NCBI GenBank assembly: GCA_947649495.1
Contig: CANSRU010000001.1
Coordinates: 242,837-306,836 of the forward strand
DNA: 64,000 bases
Reading direction: 5' to 3'
From: an uncultured Porphyromonadaceae bacterium
GTDB lineage: Bacteria; Bacteroidota; Bacteroidia; Bacteroidales; Muribaculaceae
The notes beneath the pieces are model-generated. The model ran no database searches and was not told the origin of the DNA. It saw nothing but the letters and a program-made list of their open reading frames with translations. Numbering within the stretch: position 1 is the stretch's first letter; each line of letters opens with the position of its first letter. Shown one piece after another: positions 24,862 through 34,828 of this stretch. The position numbers were made by a program, and so were the translations under genes.

Positions 24862-27393
24862 GTGGAAAAGAAAATCTACACTTACGACGAGGCCTACAAC
24901 GCGACACTGCCCTATTTTGACGGTGACGAATTGGCCGCACGCGTATGGGTGAGTAAATATGCCCTCAAGGACTCCTTCGGCAATATCTACGAGCTCACCC
25001 CCGCCGACATGCACCATCGCATAGCATCCGAGCTTGCACGCATTGAAAAGAATTACCCTAACCCCATGTCAGAGGATGAGATATTCGGATATCTTGACCA
25101 TTTCCGGTACATAGTACCGCAAGGTAGCCCAATGACCGGAATAGGCAATGAATATCAGGTGGCCTCTCTCTCCAACTGCTTCGTGATAGGCGTGGATGGC
25201 AAGCCCGACTCTTACGGTGGCGTGATAAAAATCGACGAAGAGCAGGTGCAACTGATGAAACGCCGCGGTGGTGTGGGGCACGACCTCTCGCACATACGCC
25301 CCAAAGGCACCCCGGTCAAGAACTCAGCCCTCACCTCCACCGGCCTCGTGCCCTTTATGGAACGTTACTCCAACTCCACCCGCGAAGTGGCTCAGGACGG
25401 ACGACGTGGCGCGCTGATGCTATCGGTAAGCATAAAGCATCCCGATTCGGAAGCGTTCATCGACGCCAAGATGACCGAGGGCAAAGTTACCGGAGCCAAT
25501 GTATCGGTGCGCATTGACGACGACTTCATGCAGGCCGCCGTAGATGGCCGTCCATACTGCCAGCAATACCCCATAGATGCCACCGAGCCGGCCGTTACCA
25601 AAGAAATCGACGCCTCCAAATTATGGCACAAGATAGTGCACAACGCATGGAAATCGGCCGAGCCGGGCGTACTGTTCTGGGATACCATCACACGTGAGTC
25701 CGTTCCCGACTGCTATGCCGACCTCGGATTCCAGACCATATCGACAAATCCATGTGGCGAGATACCTTTGTGTCCCTACGACAGCTGCCGTCTGCTCGCA
25801 ATCAACCTGTATTCGTATGTCAACGATCCGTTTACCGACAAGGCCAGCTTCGATTTCGACAAATTCCGCACACATGTGGCCAAGGCACAGCGCATAATGG
25901 ACGACATCATTGACCTCGAGATGGAAAAAATCGATAAGATAATCGATAAAATCAAATCCGATCCTGAGACCGACGAAGTAAAACAGACCGAGCTGCACCT
26001 TTGGAACAAGATACGCACCAAGACCCTGAAAGGACGCCGCACCGGAGTAGGCACCACCGGCGAAGGCGACATGCTCGCCGCTCTTGGCCTGCGCTACGGC
26101 ACCCCCGAAGCCACTGCCTTCTCCACCGAGGTCCACAAACAGCTCGCCCTCGCCGCCTACCGCTCGAGCGCCGACATGGCTGTGGAACGCGGAGCATTTG
26201 AGATATATGATGCCGAACGCGAAAAGAACAATCCCTTCATAGCCCGCCTGCGCGAGGCCGACCCCGAACTCTACGAGCACATCCGCAAGAACGGACGCCG
26301 CAATATAGCCTGTCTAACCATCGCACCTACCGGCACCACCAGCCTTATGACCCAGACCTCGTCGGGCATAGAGCCTGTGTTCATGCCAGTTTACAAACGC
26401 CGCCGCAAAGTGAACCCCAACGACACCGAAGTGCGTGTGGACTATGTGGACGAATCGGGCGATGCGTTTGAGGAGTACATCGTTTATCATCCGAAATTCA
26501 TAACATGGATGAAAGTAAACGGCATTGAGGTTAAGGACACCTATACCCAGGAAGAGCTTGATGCACTCGTTGCCCGCTCACCCTACTTCAAGGCAACCGC
26601 CAACGATGTGGACTGGCTTGAGAAGGTACGCATGCAAGGCAGTGTGCAGAAATGGGTGGACCACTCGATATCGGTGACCATCAACCTCCCCTCAGACGTC
26701 ACCGAGGAACTTGTAGGGAATCTTTATGTGGAAGCATGGCGCTCGGGATGCAAAGGTTGCACCGTGTACCGCGACGGCTCACGCTCAGGTGTGCTCATCG
26801 CCGTAGAGAAGAAAAAAGAGCAGGTAAGCCCCGAGGGGCACCCCATTGTGGCCAAGCGCCCCATAGAGCTTGATGCCGATGTGGTACGCTTCCAGAACAA
26901 CAAGGAAAAATGGATTGCGTTCGTCGGACTGCTCAACGGACGTCCCTACGAAGTATTCACCGGACTTGCCGACGACGACGACGGCATATTCTGCCCCAAA
27001 TCGGTGACGCGCGGAAAAATCATAAAGGCCATCGACGACAAAGGCAACAAACGCTACGACTTCCAGTTCATAAACAAACGCGGATACAAGACCACCATCG
27101 AGGGTCTGAGCGACAAATTCAATCCCGAATACTGGAACTATGCCAAGCTGATATCCGGAGTGCTCCGCTACGGTATGCCCATAGACCAAGTGCTCAAACT
27201 CGTAGGTGGACTCGAGCTTGACTCCCAAAGCATCAACACATGGAAAATGGGTGTGGAACGCGCATTGAAGAAATATCTCCCCAACGGCATGAAAGCCAAA
27301 GGTCAGCGCTGCCCCAACTGCGGTCAGGAGACCCTTGTTTATCAGGAAGGATGCCTCATCTGCACCTCCTGTGGCACTTCACGCTGCGGCTAA
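24862..27393 (+). CDS. nrdJ: Adenosylcobalamin-dependent (class II) ribonucleotide reductase
   Basis: Reduces ribonucleotides to deoxyribonucleotides using a B12-derived radical, without oxygen dependence. 843 residues. The start is GTG (24862-24864; MEKKIYTYDEAYN). Typical features are LSNCFVIGVDG, the ten-stranded barrel with TNPCGEIPLCPYDSC (catalytic cysteine/Glu loop), IAPTGTTSLM, SSGIEPVFMPVYKRRR and VYRDGSRSGVLI. The C-terminal zinc-ribbon-like CPNC...CLICTSC tail delivers reducing equivalents. Length fits the long class II form. It is monocistronic. Confidence 0.94.
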   Translation: MEKKIYTYDEAYNATLPYFDGDELAARVWVSKYALKDSFGNIYELTPADMHHRIASELARIEKNYPNPMSEDEIFGYLDHFRYIVPQGSPMTGIGNEYQVASLSNCFVIGVDGKPDSYGGVIKIDEEQVQLMKRRGGVGHDLSHIRPKGTPVKNSALTSTGLVPFMERYSNSTREVAQDGRRGALMLSVSIKHPDSEAFIDAKMTEGKVTGANVSVRIDDDFMQAAVDGRPYCQQYPIDATEPAVTKEIDASKLWHKIVHNAWKSAEPGVLFWDTITRESVPDCYADLGFQTISTNPCGEIPLCPYDSCRLLAINLYSYVNDPFTDKASFDFDKFRTHVAKAQRIMDDIIDLEMEKIDKIIDKIKSDPETDEVKQTELHLWNKIRTKTLKGRRTGVGTTGEGDMLAALGLRYGTPEATAFSTEVHKQLALAAYRSSADMAVERGAFEIYDAEREKNNPFIARLREADPELYEHIRKNGRRNIACLTIAPTGTTSLMTQTSSGIEPVFMPVYKRRRKVNPNDTEVRVDYVDESGDAFEEYIVYHPKFITWMKVNGIEVKDTYTQEELDALVARSPYFKATANDVDWLEKVRMQGSVQKWVDHSISVTINLPSDVTEELVGNLYVEAWRSGCKGCTVYRDGSRSGVLIAVEKKKEQVSPEGHPIVAKRPIELDADVVRFQNNKEKWIAFVGLLNGRPYEVFTGLADDDDGIFCPKSVTRGKIIKAIDDKGNKRYDFQFINKRGYKTTIEGLSDKFNPEYWNYAKLISGVLRYGMPIDQVLKLVGGLELDSQSINTWKMGVERALKKYLPNGMKAKGQRCPNCGQETLVYQEGCLICTSCGTSRCG

Positions 27394-27418
27394 CAGATAC
27401 AGCACCTAACAACTCATG

Positions 27419-27459
27419 CAGTCCCGGGGCAAGATGCTCCGGGGCTGCTGTTCTTATTT
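27419..27459 (+). terminator. Terminator after nrdJ
   Basis: GCAGTCCCGG (27419-27428) / CCGGGGCTGC (27439-27448), one G-U pair, then TGTTCTTATTT. Confidence 0.7.
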
Positions 27460-27464
27460 ACAAT

Positions 27465-27495
27465 TTTGACAATTAGCAATAATTGTGTACTTTTG
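27465..27495 (+). promoter_or_regulatory. Promoter of malQ
   Basis: TTTG (27465-27468), 19 bases, TACTTTTG (27488-27495). The leader is about 50 bases. Confidence 0.7.
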
Positions 27496-27550
27496 AAAAT
27501 TCTCACACCTACATATACCTTAAAAACATAACACGACATACTTACATCAA

Positions 27551-30235
27551 ATGAAACTAAGTTTTAACATCGACTACCGCACACGTTGGGGAGAGACCCT
27601 CCACATAACAGGCAATCTACCGGAACTCGGCGAGGACAATCCCGAAAAAGCCAGAGCAATGACACTTTCCGGCGATTCGACGTGGCGGCTCGACACAGAA
27701 ATCACGCCCGCCCAGGCCGGGAAAATAACCTACCGGTATTTTGTGCGCCGCGACGACGGCTCCCTACGCACAGAGTGGGGCGACAGCCACAGATGCAGCA
27801 TTGACGCTCACACTCCATCGGCATGCCTGTACGACCATTGGCAAGACATGCCCGACGACAAACCGTTCCACTCCTCCGTGTTTGCCAACTGCATTTTCAG
27901 ACAGGCCGGCAACGACCCCACACCGCCATCACTACGCCCCGGCACTATAACGCTGGAAATTGACGCTCCGGAAATTCCTGCCGGCGACATACTTGCGATA
28001 AGTGGAGCGAGCGAAGCGCTCGGCCGATGGAATCCGGCCAAAGCTGTGGCTCTTACACCACGTAAATTCCCACAGTGGAGCGTAACACTCCCTGCCGAGG
28101 CTTTTGCCGATGGATGCGAATACAAATTCCTTATCCTTGACAAACAGACACACGAAGTGGTGGCCTGGGAAAGATCGGGGAACCGGAAAACCGACATCAA
28201 GCACGACAATGCCAACACAGCATATTCCATAAGCGGGCTGCACTTCGACAACCCCATGGCCCCATGGCGTGGAGCCGGAGTGGCAATCCCGGTATTCTCC
28301 CTGCGCTCGGAAACGGACTTCGGTGTGGGAGACTTCCTCGACCTGAAACTGATGATAGACTGGGCAGCGTCAACCGGCCAGAACTTCGTGCAGCTGCTAC
28401 CGGTCAACGACACTACCATGACCGGAACATGGACCGACTCATACCCATACAACGCCATATCCACATTCGCCCTACACCCGATGTACCTCAACCTGAAGGA
28501 GCTCGGCACCCTTGCCGACCCGAAAGAACAGGAACGTTTCGACGTTATAGCACGGGAACTGAACCAACTCCCCGATGTGGATTACGAACGCGCCAACAGG
28601 ACAAAAGAGGAGTGGACCAGATTGTTCTTTGACCAGCAAGGAGAGCGCACACTGCAAAGCGACGAATTCAAGAACTTCATATCGTCCAACCGCCATTGGC
28701 TTCTCCCCTACGCCGCATTCTGTGTGCTCCGCGACCGCTACGGCACGCCCGACATGCGCCACTGGGAGGAATACGCCGAATATCGTGTCTCGCTCATAGA
28801 CCGGCTCACCAAGACCTGCCGCAAAGAGATAGAATATGTCTATTTCGTGCAGTATCATCTCGACCGTCAGTTGCGCCATGTGCGCGACTACGCCCATTCA
28901 CGCGGTGTAGTGCTCAAAGGCGACATACCGATAGGCATATCGCGCAACAGCGTCGATGCTTGGGTCAACCCCGAACTGTTCAACCTCGACTGCTCGGCAG
29001 GCGCTCCCCCCGACGACTTCTCCATTATGGGACAGAACTGGGGATTCCCCACCTACAATTGGGAAGTGATGTCGCGCGACGGATTCGCATGGTGGAAATC
29101 ACGTTTCCGCAAAATGGCCGAATATTTTGATGCCTACCGGATAGACCATGTGCTTGGATTTTTCCGTATATGGCAGATTCCGCTTGATGCTCTCCACGGA
29201 CTTTTAGGTGTGTTCAACGCCGCGCTCCCCTTCACCCCCGATGAGCTACGCTACAACTACGACTTCCACCTCGACCCCGAACGCCACACACAGCCATTCA
29301 TCACCGATGGTGTGCTCCATGAAACCTTCGGCGAGCTAACCGAAGAGGTCAGAGCAACATATCTCGAACCTACCGACGACGGACGTTACCGCCTCCGCGG
29401 CGACATGACGACTCAGCGCGCCATTGCCGACCGTTTCGCCGCCATGGACCATACCGACAGGAACACCCGCGTGTGCGAGGGTCTGCTGAAACTGATAGAC
29501 AACGTTCTGTTCATCGAAGACCCATACAAAGCCGGAACATACCATCCGCGCATAGCTGCCCAGCGAAACTCGGCCTACCGTGCGCTCAACGACTACGAAC
29601 GATGGCGTTTCGACACCCTCTACAACGACTTTTTCTACCGACGCCACAACGAGTTCTGGCGCGAAAAAGCCATGTGGAAACTTCCGCCGCTCATCGATGC
29701 CACAGGCATGCTTGTCTGTGCCGAAGACCTTGGCATGATACCTGCATGCGTACCCTCGGTGATGAACGAACTCGAGATTCTATCGCTCGAGATACAGCGT
29801 ATGCCCAAAGACCCATCCGTGGAATGGGCCGACACATGGCACTATCCATACCTATCGGTATGCACCACCTCCACCCACGACATGGGCGGAATACGCCAAT
29901 GGTGGGAGCAGGACCGCCAGTCGACACAGCGGTTCTACAATCAGGTTCTCGGACAGCAGGGCGAAGCCCCCTATTTTGCAGAGCCATACATCTGCACCTC
30001 CATTGTCAAGATGCATCTGCAATCACCATCCATGCTGTGCATACTGCCGCTTCAGGACTGGATGTCGACCGACGGACGGTTGCGGCGTCAGGACCCGCGC
30101 GAGGAGCAGATAAATGTTCCAGCCAACCCACGCCACTACTGGCGCTACCGCATGCACCTCACACTCGAGAATCTGCTGCACAGCGATGACTTCAACCGCT
30201 CCATAGCCATGATGGTAGCCGAAAGCGGCCGCTAA
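27551..30235 (+). CDS. malQ: 4-alpha-glucanotransferase with two N-terminal CBM20 domains
   Basis: Amylomaltase (GH77) that disproportionates maltodextrins; works on internal glycogen or imported maltooligosaccharides. 894 residues: two starch-binding CBM20 modules (about 1-110 and 130-240, second one beginning ITLEIDAPEIPAGDILAISG), then the GH77 barrel. Motifs are VLKGDIPIGISRNSVDAW, AGAPPDDFS (acceptor loop), YFDAYRIDHVLGFFRIW with the nucleophile Asp, and CAEDLGMIPACV with the acid/base Glu. There is no signal peptide, so it is cytoplasmic. Plant DPE2-like enzymes share this layout. Flanked by its own promoter and terminator. Confidence 0.94.
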   Translation: MKLSFNIDYRTRWGETLHITGNLPELGEDNPEKARAMTLSGDSTWRLDTEITPAQAGKITYRYFVRRDDGSLRTEWGDSHRCSIDAHTPSACLYDHWQDMPDDKPFHSSVFANCIFRQAGNDPTPPSLRPGTITLEIDAPEIPAGDILAISGASEALGRWNPAKAVALTPRKFPQWSVTLPAEAFADGCEYKFLILDKQTHEVVAWERSGNRKTDIKHDNANTAYSISGLHFDNPMAPWRGAGVAIPVFSLRSETDFGVGDFLDLKLMIDWAASTGQNFVQLLPVNDTTMTGTWTDSYPYNAISTFALHPMYLNLKELGTLADPKEQERFDVIARELNQLPDVDYERANRTKEEWTRLFFDQQGERTLQSDEFKNFISSNRHWLLPYAAFCVLRDRYGTPDMRHWEEYAEYRVSLIDRLTKTCRKEIEYVYFVQYHLDRQLRHVRDYAHSRGVVLKGDIPIGISRNSVDAWVNPELFNLDCSAGAPPDDFSIMGQNWGFPTYNWEVMSRDGFAWWKSRFRKMAEYFDAYRIDHVLGFFRIWQIPLDALHGLLGVFNAALPFTPDELRYNYDFHLDPERHTQPFITDGVLHETFGELTEEVRATYLEPTDDGRYRLRGDMTTQRAIADRFAAMDHTDRNTRVCEGLLKLIDNVLFIEDPYKAGTYHPRIAAQRNSAYRALNDYERWRFDTLYNDFFYRRHNEFWREKAMWKLPPLIDATGMLVCAEDLGMIPACVPSVMNELEILSLEIQRMPKDPSVEWADTWHYPYLSVCTTSTHDMGGIRQWWEQDRQSTQRFYNQVLGQQGEAPYFAEPYICTSIVKMHLQSPSMLCILPLQDWMSTDGRLRRQDPREEQINVPANPRHYWRYRMHLTLENLLHSDDFNRSIAMMVAESGR

Positions 30236-30275
30236 CCGGCTGAACCGCAACGGAACAATACCTCCAGACAACAAC

Positions 30276-30310
30276 GAAAGCCCCATCGACATAAAATCGA
30301 TGGGGCTTTC
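30276..30310 (+). terminator. Terminator after malQ
   Basis: Perfect 14-base stem GAAAGCCCCATCGA (30276-30289) / TCGATGGGGCTTTC (30297-30310), then TGTAG; strong stem, weak T-run. Confidence 0.7.
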
Positions 30311-30343
30311 TGTAGAACTATAACATATTTTCATACCCACGCA

Positions 30344-30375
30344 TTGCGGATTGTGACGAATTATTCGTACTTTTG
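30344..30375 (+). promoter_or_regulatory. Promoter of the PBP1A-dnaN gene run
   Basis: TTG (30344-30346), 21 bases, TACTTTTG (30368-30375). It shows that the PBP start codon must lie right of about 30380. Confidence 0.6.
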
Positions 30376-30430
30376 TACTATTATAGCATACGTGGCGCCA
30401 CAAGCGCCGCACTCAGTGTACAAAACCTTG

Positions 30431-32857
30431 ATGCAAATGAAAAAAGACAGTCAGGAAAAGCCTCGCCGGCACCGGCCGCTCATAGCCACCATGTGGTGTG
30501 TGTTCGGAGCGTTAGTTGTGGCAGGAGTGCTGTTTCTAATACTTATCTACAACGGTATAATAGGCTACATGCCTCCTGTGGAGGAGCTCAAGAATCCCCG
30601 CGACAGGTTCGCATCCATCCTCTACACCTCCGATGGCGAGGAAATGGGACGCTTTTTCCGGAATACGGGCAACAGAACGTATGCCGACTACGACGAGATT
30701 TCTGAAAACATGTACAATGCCCTTATAGCCACCGAGGATTCCCGTTATTACGACCATTCGGGCATTGACTTCCGTGCGCTGATGCGCGTGGGATTCAAGA
30801 CACTGCTCATGGGACGTAAAAATGCAGGAGGTGGCTCCACCATCACACAGCAGCTCGCCAAGCAGCTCTATTCGCCCGAAAGTTCCAATCTGGTAAGCCG
30901 CGCCATGAAGAAACCTATCGAATGGATGATTGCGGTGAAACTCGAACGCTTCTACTCAAAGGAGGAGATACTCAAGATGTATCTCAACCAGTTTGACTTC
31001 CTTTACAACGCCGTCGGCATTAAATCGGCCGCGCAGGTATATTTTGGCAAAGAGCCGAAAGACCTTGACATAGACGAGGCCGCCATGCTTGCCGGAATGG
31101 TCAAGAACCCATCCATCTACAATCCGATACGCCATCCGGAGCGCACACGCGAGCGCCGCAATGTGGTGTTCGAGCAGATGCGCAAGGCCGGAATGCTTAC
31201 CGACGCCGAGCTGGACTCACTGAAGCAACTTCCGCTTCGTGTCGACTTCCACAAAGTGGCCGACCACAACCAGGGCATAGCTCCATATCTGCGTGAGGAG
31301 ATACGCCACATGCTGCGCGCCAAGAAACCTGAACGCGCCAACTACCCGAGCTGGGAATCAGAACGCTACATCTCCGATTCGATAGCGTGGGTGCGCAACC
31401 CCCTTTATGGGTGGATTGAGAAAAATCCCAAGCCCGACGGCTCGAAATACGACATCTACAACGATGGCCTGAAAATATACACATCGATTGACTCACGCAT
31501 GCAGCGTTATGCCGAGGAAGCTGTGGCCGAGCATGTGGGCGGTGTGCTCCAACCGGCATTTTTCCGCGAGAAGCGTGGAGCCAAAGGAGCCCCATACTCA
31601 TCCAACCGCACTGAGATATCCGAGATAAGGGTTAACCACCTTATCCGCAACGCCATGAAACAGACTGAGCGTTACCGGGTGATGAAACAGGCCGGACGTT
31701 CGATGGATGAGATAAAGACCGCATTCAACACCCCGCGCGAAATGAAGGTGTTCACATATCAGGGCACACGCGACACCGTGATGACCCCTATGGACTCGCT
31801 CCTCTACATCAAGCACTTCCTGCGCACAGGATTCATGGCCATGGACCCCATCAACGGACAGGTGAAGGCTTATGTGGGCGGCCCTGATTTCAAATTCTTC
31901 CAATACGACATGGTATCGACCGGACGCCGGCAGATTGGCTCGACAGCCAAGCCGTTCCTCTACACCTACGCCATGGAAGAGGGATACACCCCATGCGACC
32001 AATTTCTCAACACTCAGCCCGCTCTTCAGGAAGGCAACAAGATATGGCGTCCGCGTTCAGGCAACGCCCGTGCCGGTGAGATGGTGGATCTCCGCTGGGC
32101 TCTTACCAACTCGAGCAACTGGATTTCGGCTCGTCTCATATCCCAACTGTCGCCGGGAGCGTTGGTGCGCACAATGCACAATTTCGGCATAACATCAACA
32201 CTCGTGCCAAGCTACGCACTATGCCTCGGACCCTGCGATGTTTCGGTCAAGGAGATGGTGGGAGCCTACACCGCATTTGCCAACAAAGGTATGCGCGTAG
32301 ACCCCATAATAGTGACCGCGATAGCCGATTCAAACGGCAACATCATATCGGAATTCAATCCCAAGCACACCGAAGTGATAAGCGAGACAGCTTACTACCG
32401 CATTCTGTCAATGCTGCTCAACGTGGTGAACAACGGCACCGGACGCCGACTGCGCGGAGGCCAGTTCAACATATCGGCCGAAACTGGCGGCAAAACCGGT
32501 ACCACCAACTACAACTCCGACGGATGGTTCATGGGATTCACCCCGCAGATTGTGGCCGGAGCCTGGGTGGGTGGCGACGAACGCTACATACACTTCAACT
32601 CCACCGCCGCCGGTCAGGGAGCCGCAATGGCACTCCCCATCTACGGACGATTTATGAAAAAGGTATATGCCGACCGCTCTCTACCTTACACCCAGTCGGC
32701 CCGCTTCCAGTTCCCAGAAAACGCAGACCTCTGCTCGGAAGGCGACGGAGTGCTGATGGGCGATTCATCGATTGAAGGAACCACCGTCAATGGCGATGAA
32801 AGCGGCGAAAACACAGACGATGTGCAGACATCGATGGACGATTCGTTTTTCGACTGA
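30431..32857 (+). CDS. Class A penicillin-binding protein (PBP1A type)
   Basis: Bifunctional peptidoglycan synthase: glycosyltransferase and transpeptidase. 808 residues from MQMKKDSQEK (ATG at 30437 equally possible); a longer frame upstream would start before the promoter. One N-terminal membrane anchor (about 20-42). GT51 has the catalytic Glu in ATEDSRYYDHSG and the GGSTITQQLAKQL motif. The transpeptidase has the SxxK serine in GSTAKPFLYTYA, NSSNWISARL (SxN-like) and GKTGTTNYNSDGWFMGFTP (KTG). A long acidic tail (GDESGENTDDVQ) follows. Normal length. Confidence 0.93.
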   Translation: MQMKKDSQEKPRRHRPLIATMWCVFGALVVAGVLFLILIYNGIIGYMPPVEELKNPRDRFASILYTSDGEEMGRFFRNTGNRTYADYDEISENMYNALIATEDSRYYDHSGIDFRALMRVGFKTLLMGRKNAGGGSTITQQLAKQLYSPESSNLVSRAMKKPIEWMIAVKLERFYSKEEILKMYLNQFDFLYNAVGIKSAAQVYFGKEPKDLDIDEAAMLAGMVKNPSIYNPIRHPERTRERRNVVFEQMRKAGMLTDAELDSLKQLPLRVDFHKVADHNQGIAPYLREEIRHMLRAKKPERANYPSWESERYISDSIAWVRNPLYGWIEKNPKPDGSKYDIYNDGLKIYTSIDSRMQRYAEEAVAEHVGGVLQPAFFREKRGAKGAPYSSNRTEISEIRVNHLIRNAMKQTERYRVMKQAGRSMDEIKTAFNTPREMKVFTYQGTRDTVMTPMDSLLYIKHFLRTGFMAMDPINGQVKAYVGGPDFKFFQYDMVSTGRRQIGSTAKPFLYTYAMEEGYTPCDQFLNTQPALQEGNKIWRPRSGNARAGEMVDLRWALTNSSNWISARLISQLSPGALVRTMHNFGITSTLVPSYALCLGPCDVSVKEMVGAYTAFANKGMRVDPIIVTAIADSNGNIISEFNPKHTEVISETAYYRILSMLLNVVNNGTGRRLRGGQFNISAETGGKTGTTNYNSDGWFMGFTPQIVAGAWVGGDERYIHFNSTAAGQGAAMALPIYGRFMKKVYADRSLPYTQSARFQFPENADLCSEGDGVLMGDSSIEGTTVNGDESGENTDDVQTSMDDSFFD

Positions 32858-32904
32858 TGCCACAAAACTAATTAAGAATAATAACAACAAAAACATAAAC
32901 ACCA

Positions 32905-34029
32905 ATGAAATTCAATGTTTCCAGCAAAACGCTTTACAGCTACGTATCAGCAGTAAGCAAGATAATCAATGCCAAGAACACACTCCAGATTCTTGACAAC
33001 TTCCTTTTCATACTCGACGGCGACATGCTCACCGTAAAGGCTGCCGACATGGAAAATTCATTAGTGGGCCGCCTGCAGGTGACCAACGCCGAAGGCTCAG
33101 GACGTTTCTGCCTGTCGGCCCGGCGCATAGTCGAACTGCTCAAGGAACTTCCCGACCAGGGCATCACGTTTGAGATTGACGACGACAACCTCGAGGTGAA
33201 GATAGCCTACAACAGCGGATGTTATAACACCGTGGCCATAAATGGTCTTGAATATCCTGAAACCCAGTCGGAAACAGAAGGAGAAGCCATCACATTCCGT
33301 TGCCCCACACAGCAGGTGCTCAAAGGAATCGAGAACACACTCTTCGCTGTCAGCACCGACGAGATCCGTCCGCAGATGATGGGTATACTCTGGGATGTTA
33401 AGCCCGAAGCAGTGGTGTTCGTGGCCACCGACACACGTAAACTGGTGAAATATACCAACGCCACATCACATCCCGGAGTGGAATGCTCGTTCATTCTTCC
33501 GGTAAAGGGTGCCACAGTGCTGCGCAACGTCTTCGCCAAGGAAGATGAAATCACCGTTACACTTTCGGCATCGTCGGTAAGATTCGACTCTGAGGCATTC
33601 ACATTCGATTGCCGTCTGATAAAAGGCCGTTTTCCCGACTACAACCGCGTGATACCGCAGAACAATCCGTATGTGCTTACGGTTGACCGCCTGTCGTTCC
33701 TCAATGCCATTCGCCGTGTGGCAGTGTGCGGAGATGCCGGCGGTGGTCTTGTGAAATTCAAGTTCACCCCCGATGTGATAACCCTCCGCGCTTCCGACAA
33801 CAGCTACGGCACGTCGGGATGGGAAGAGGTTCCATGCAATTATTCTGGCAACGACCTTCTGATAGGATTCGGCGCAACATACCTTATAGAGATACTCGGC
33901 ACATTCCAGACACCTGAGGTGATGGTGAAACTCGCCGACCCGAGCCGCGCCGCGCTGTGCATGCCGGCCGAAAACGAACCGGACTGCGAGCTGATCATGC
34001 TCCTCATGCCCATGAACATCGCCGACTAA
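32905..34029 (+). CDS. dnaN: DNA polymerase III beta subunit (sliding clamp)
   Basis: Ring-shaped processivity factor of the replicative polymerase. 374 residues, three clamp domains with patterns LQILDNFLFILDGDMLTVKA, LSARRIVELLKELPDQ and a C-terminal GATYLIEILGTFQTPEVMVKL...AALCMPA segment; it ends NEPDCELIMLLMPMNI rather than exactly MPMRL. Starts 47 bases after PBP1A and continues into the exonuclease gene 15 bases later. Confidence 0.97.
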   Translation: MKFNVSSKTLYSYVSAVSKIINAKNTLQILDNFLFILDGDMLTVKAADMENSLVGRLQVTNAEGSGRFCLSARRIVELLKELPDQGITFEIDDDNLEVKIAYNSGCYNTVAINGLEYPETQSETEGEAITFRCPTQQVLKGIENTLFAVSTDEIRPQMMGILWDVKPEAVVFVATDTRKLVKYTNATSHPGVECSFILPVKGATVLRNVFAKEDEITVTLSASSVRFDSEAFTFDCRLIKGRFPDYNRVIPQNNPYVLTVDRLSFLNAIRRVAVCGDAGGGLVKFKFTPDVITLRASDNSYGTSGWEEVPCNYSGNDLLIGFGATYLIEILGTFQTPEVMVKLADPSRAALCMPAENEPDCELIMLLMPMNIAD

Positions 34030-34044
34030 TCTACCGCCAGAATA

Positions 34045-34827
34045 ATGGAACTGAACCTGACAAAGCCACTCATATTCTTTGACCTCGAGACTACAGGCAC
34101 CAACATAACCCGCGACCGCATAGTGGAGATATCGCTCATAAAAGTGATGCCCGGCGGCGAGGAACTTGCGCGGACACGCCGCATCAATCCTGAGATGCCG
34201 ATTCCGGCCGAAGCCACCGCCATACACCACATCACCGACGAGGATGTGGCCTCTATGCCGACATTCAAGCAGATAGCCAAGGATCTTGCATCAATATTTC
34301 AGGACAGCGATATTGCCGGATTCAACTCCAACCGCTTCGACATACCGCTGCTGCTGGAGGAATTTCACCGTGCCGATGTAACCCTCGACCTCAGCACCAC
34401 ACGTTTCATCGATGTGCAGACCATATTCCACAAACAGGAACCGCGCACCCTTGTGGCAGCCTACCGCTTCTATTGTGGCAAGGAACTCGACGGTGCACAC
34501 TCGGCCGATGCCGACACCCGTGCCACCTACGAGGTGCTGAAAGCCCAGCTCGACAAATATACTGACCTGCCTAACAATGTGGCGGCTCTGTCGGAATTTT
34601 CCTCACACTCGCGCAATGTCGATTTTGCCGGACGTCTGGTTTACGATGAGAAGAAACGCGAAATAATAAACTTCGGCAAATACAAAGGCCGGCCGGCCGA
34701 CGAAGTGCTGCAGGCCGACCCCGGCTACTACGGTTGGATTATGCAGGGGGACTTCCCTCAGAACACAAAGGACGCATTTGCCCGCATACACATGCGGGTG
34801 GGACTTAACCGTCGCAAAAACAATTGA
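34045..34827 (+). CDS. DEDDh 3'-5' exonuclease (DnaQ/PolC epsilon-like)
   Basis: 260 residues. Exonuclease fold of the DnaQ type: FFDLETTGTNITRDRIVEI (DE motif), AIHHITDEDV, IAGFNSNRFDIPLLLEEF (D) and a final HSADADTRATYEVL with the H and D. The C-terminal part carries an extra FGKYKGRPADEVL segment with an unassigned short domain. It lies between dnaN and coaBC, in the replication run, so proofreading or repair is the likely job, but it is not proven to be the replicative epsilon subunit. Confidence 0.9.
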   Translation: MELNLTKPLIFFDLETTGTNITRDRIVEISLIKVMPGGEELARTRRINPEMPIPAEATAIHHITDEDVASMPTFKQIAKDLASIFQDSDIAGFNSNRFDIPLLLEEFHRADVTLDLSTTRFIDVQTIFHKQEPRTLVAAYRFYCGKELDGAHSADADTRATYEVLKAQLDKYTDLPNNVAALSEFSSHSRNVDFAGRLVYDEKKREIINFGKYKGRPADEVLQADPGYYGWIMQGDFPQNTKDAFARIHMRVGLNRRKNN

Positions 34828-34828
34828 A

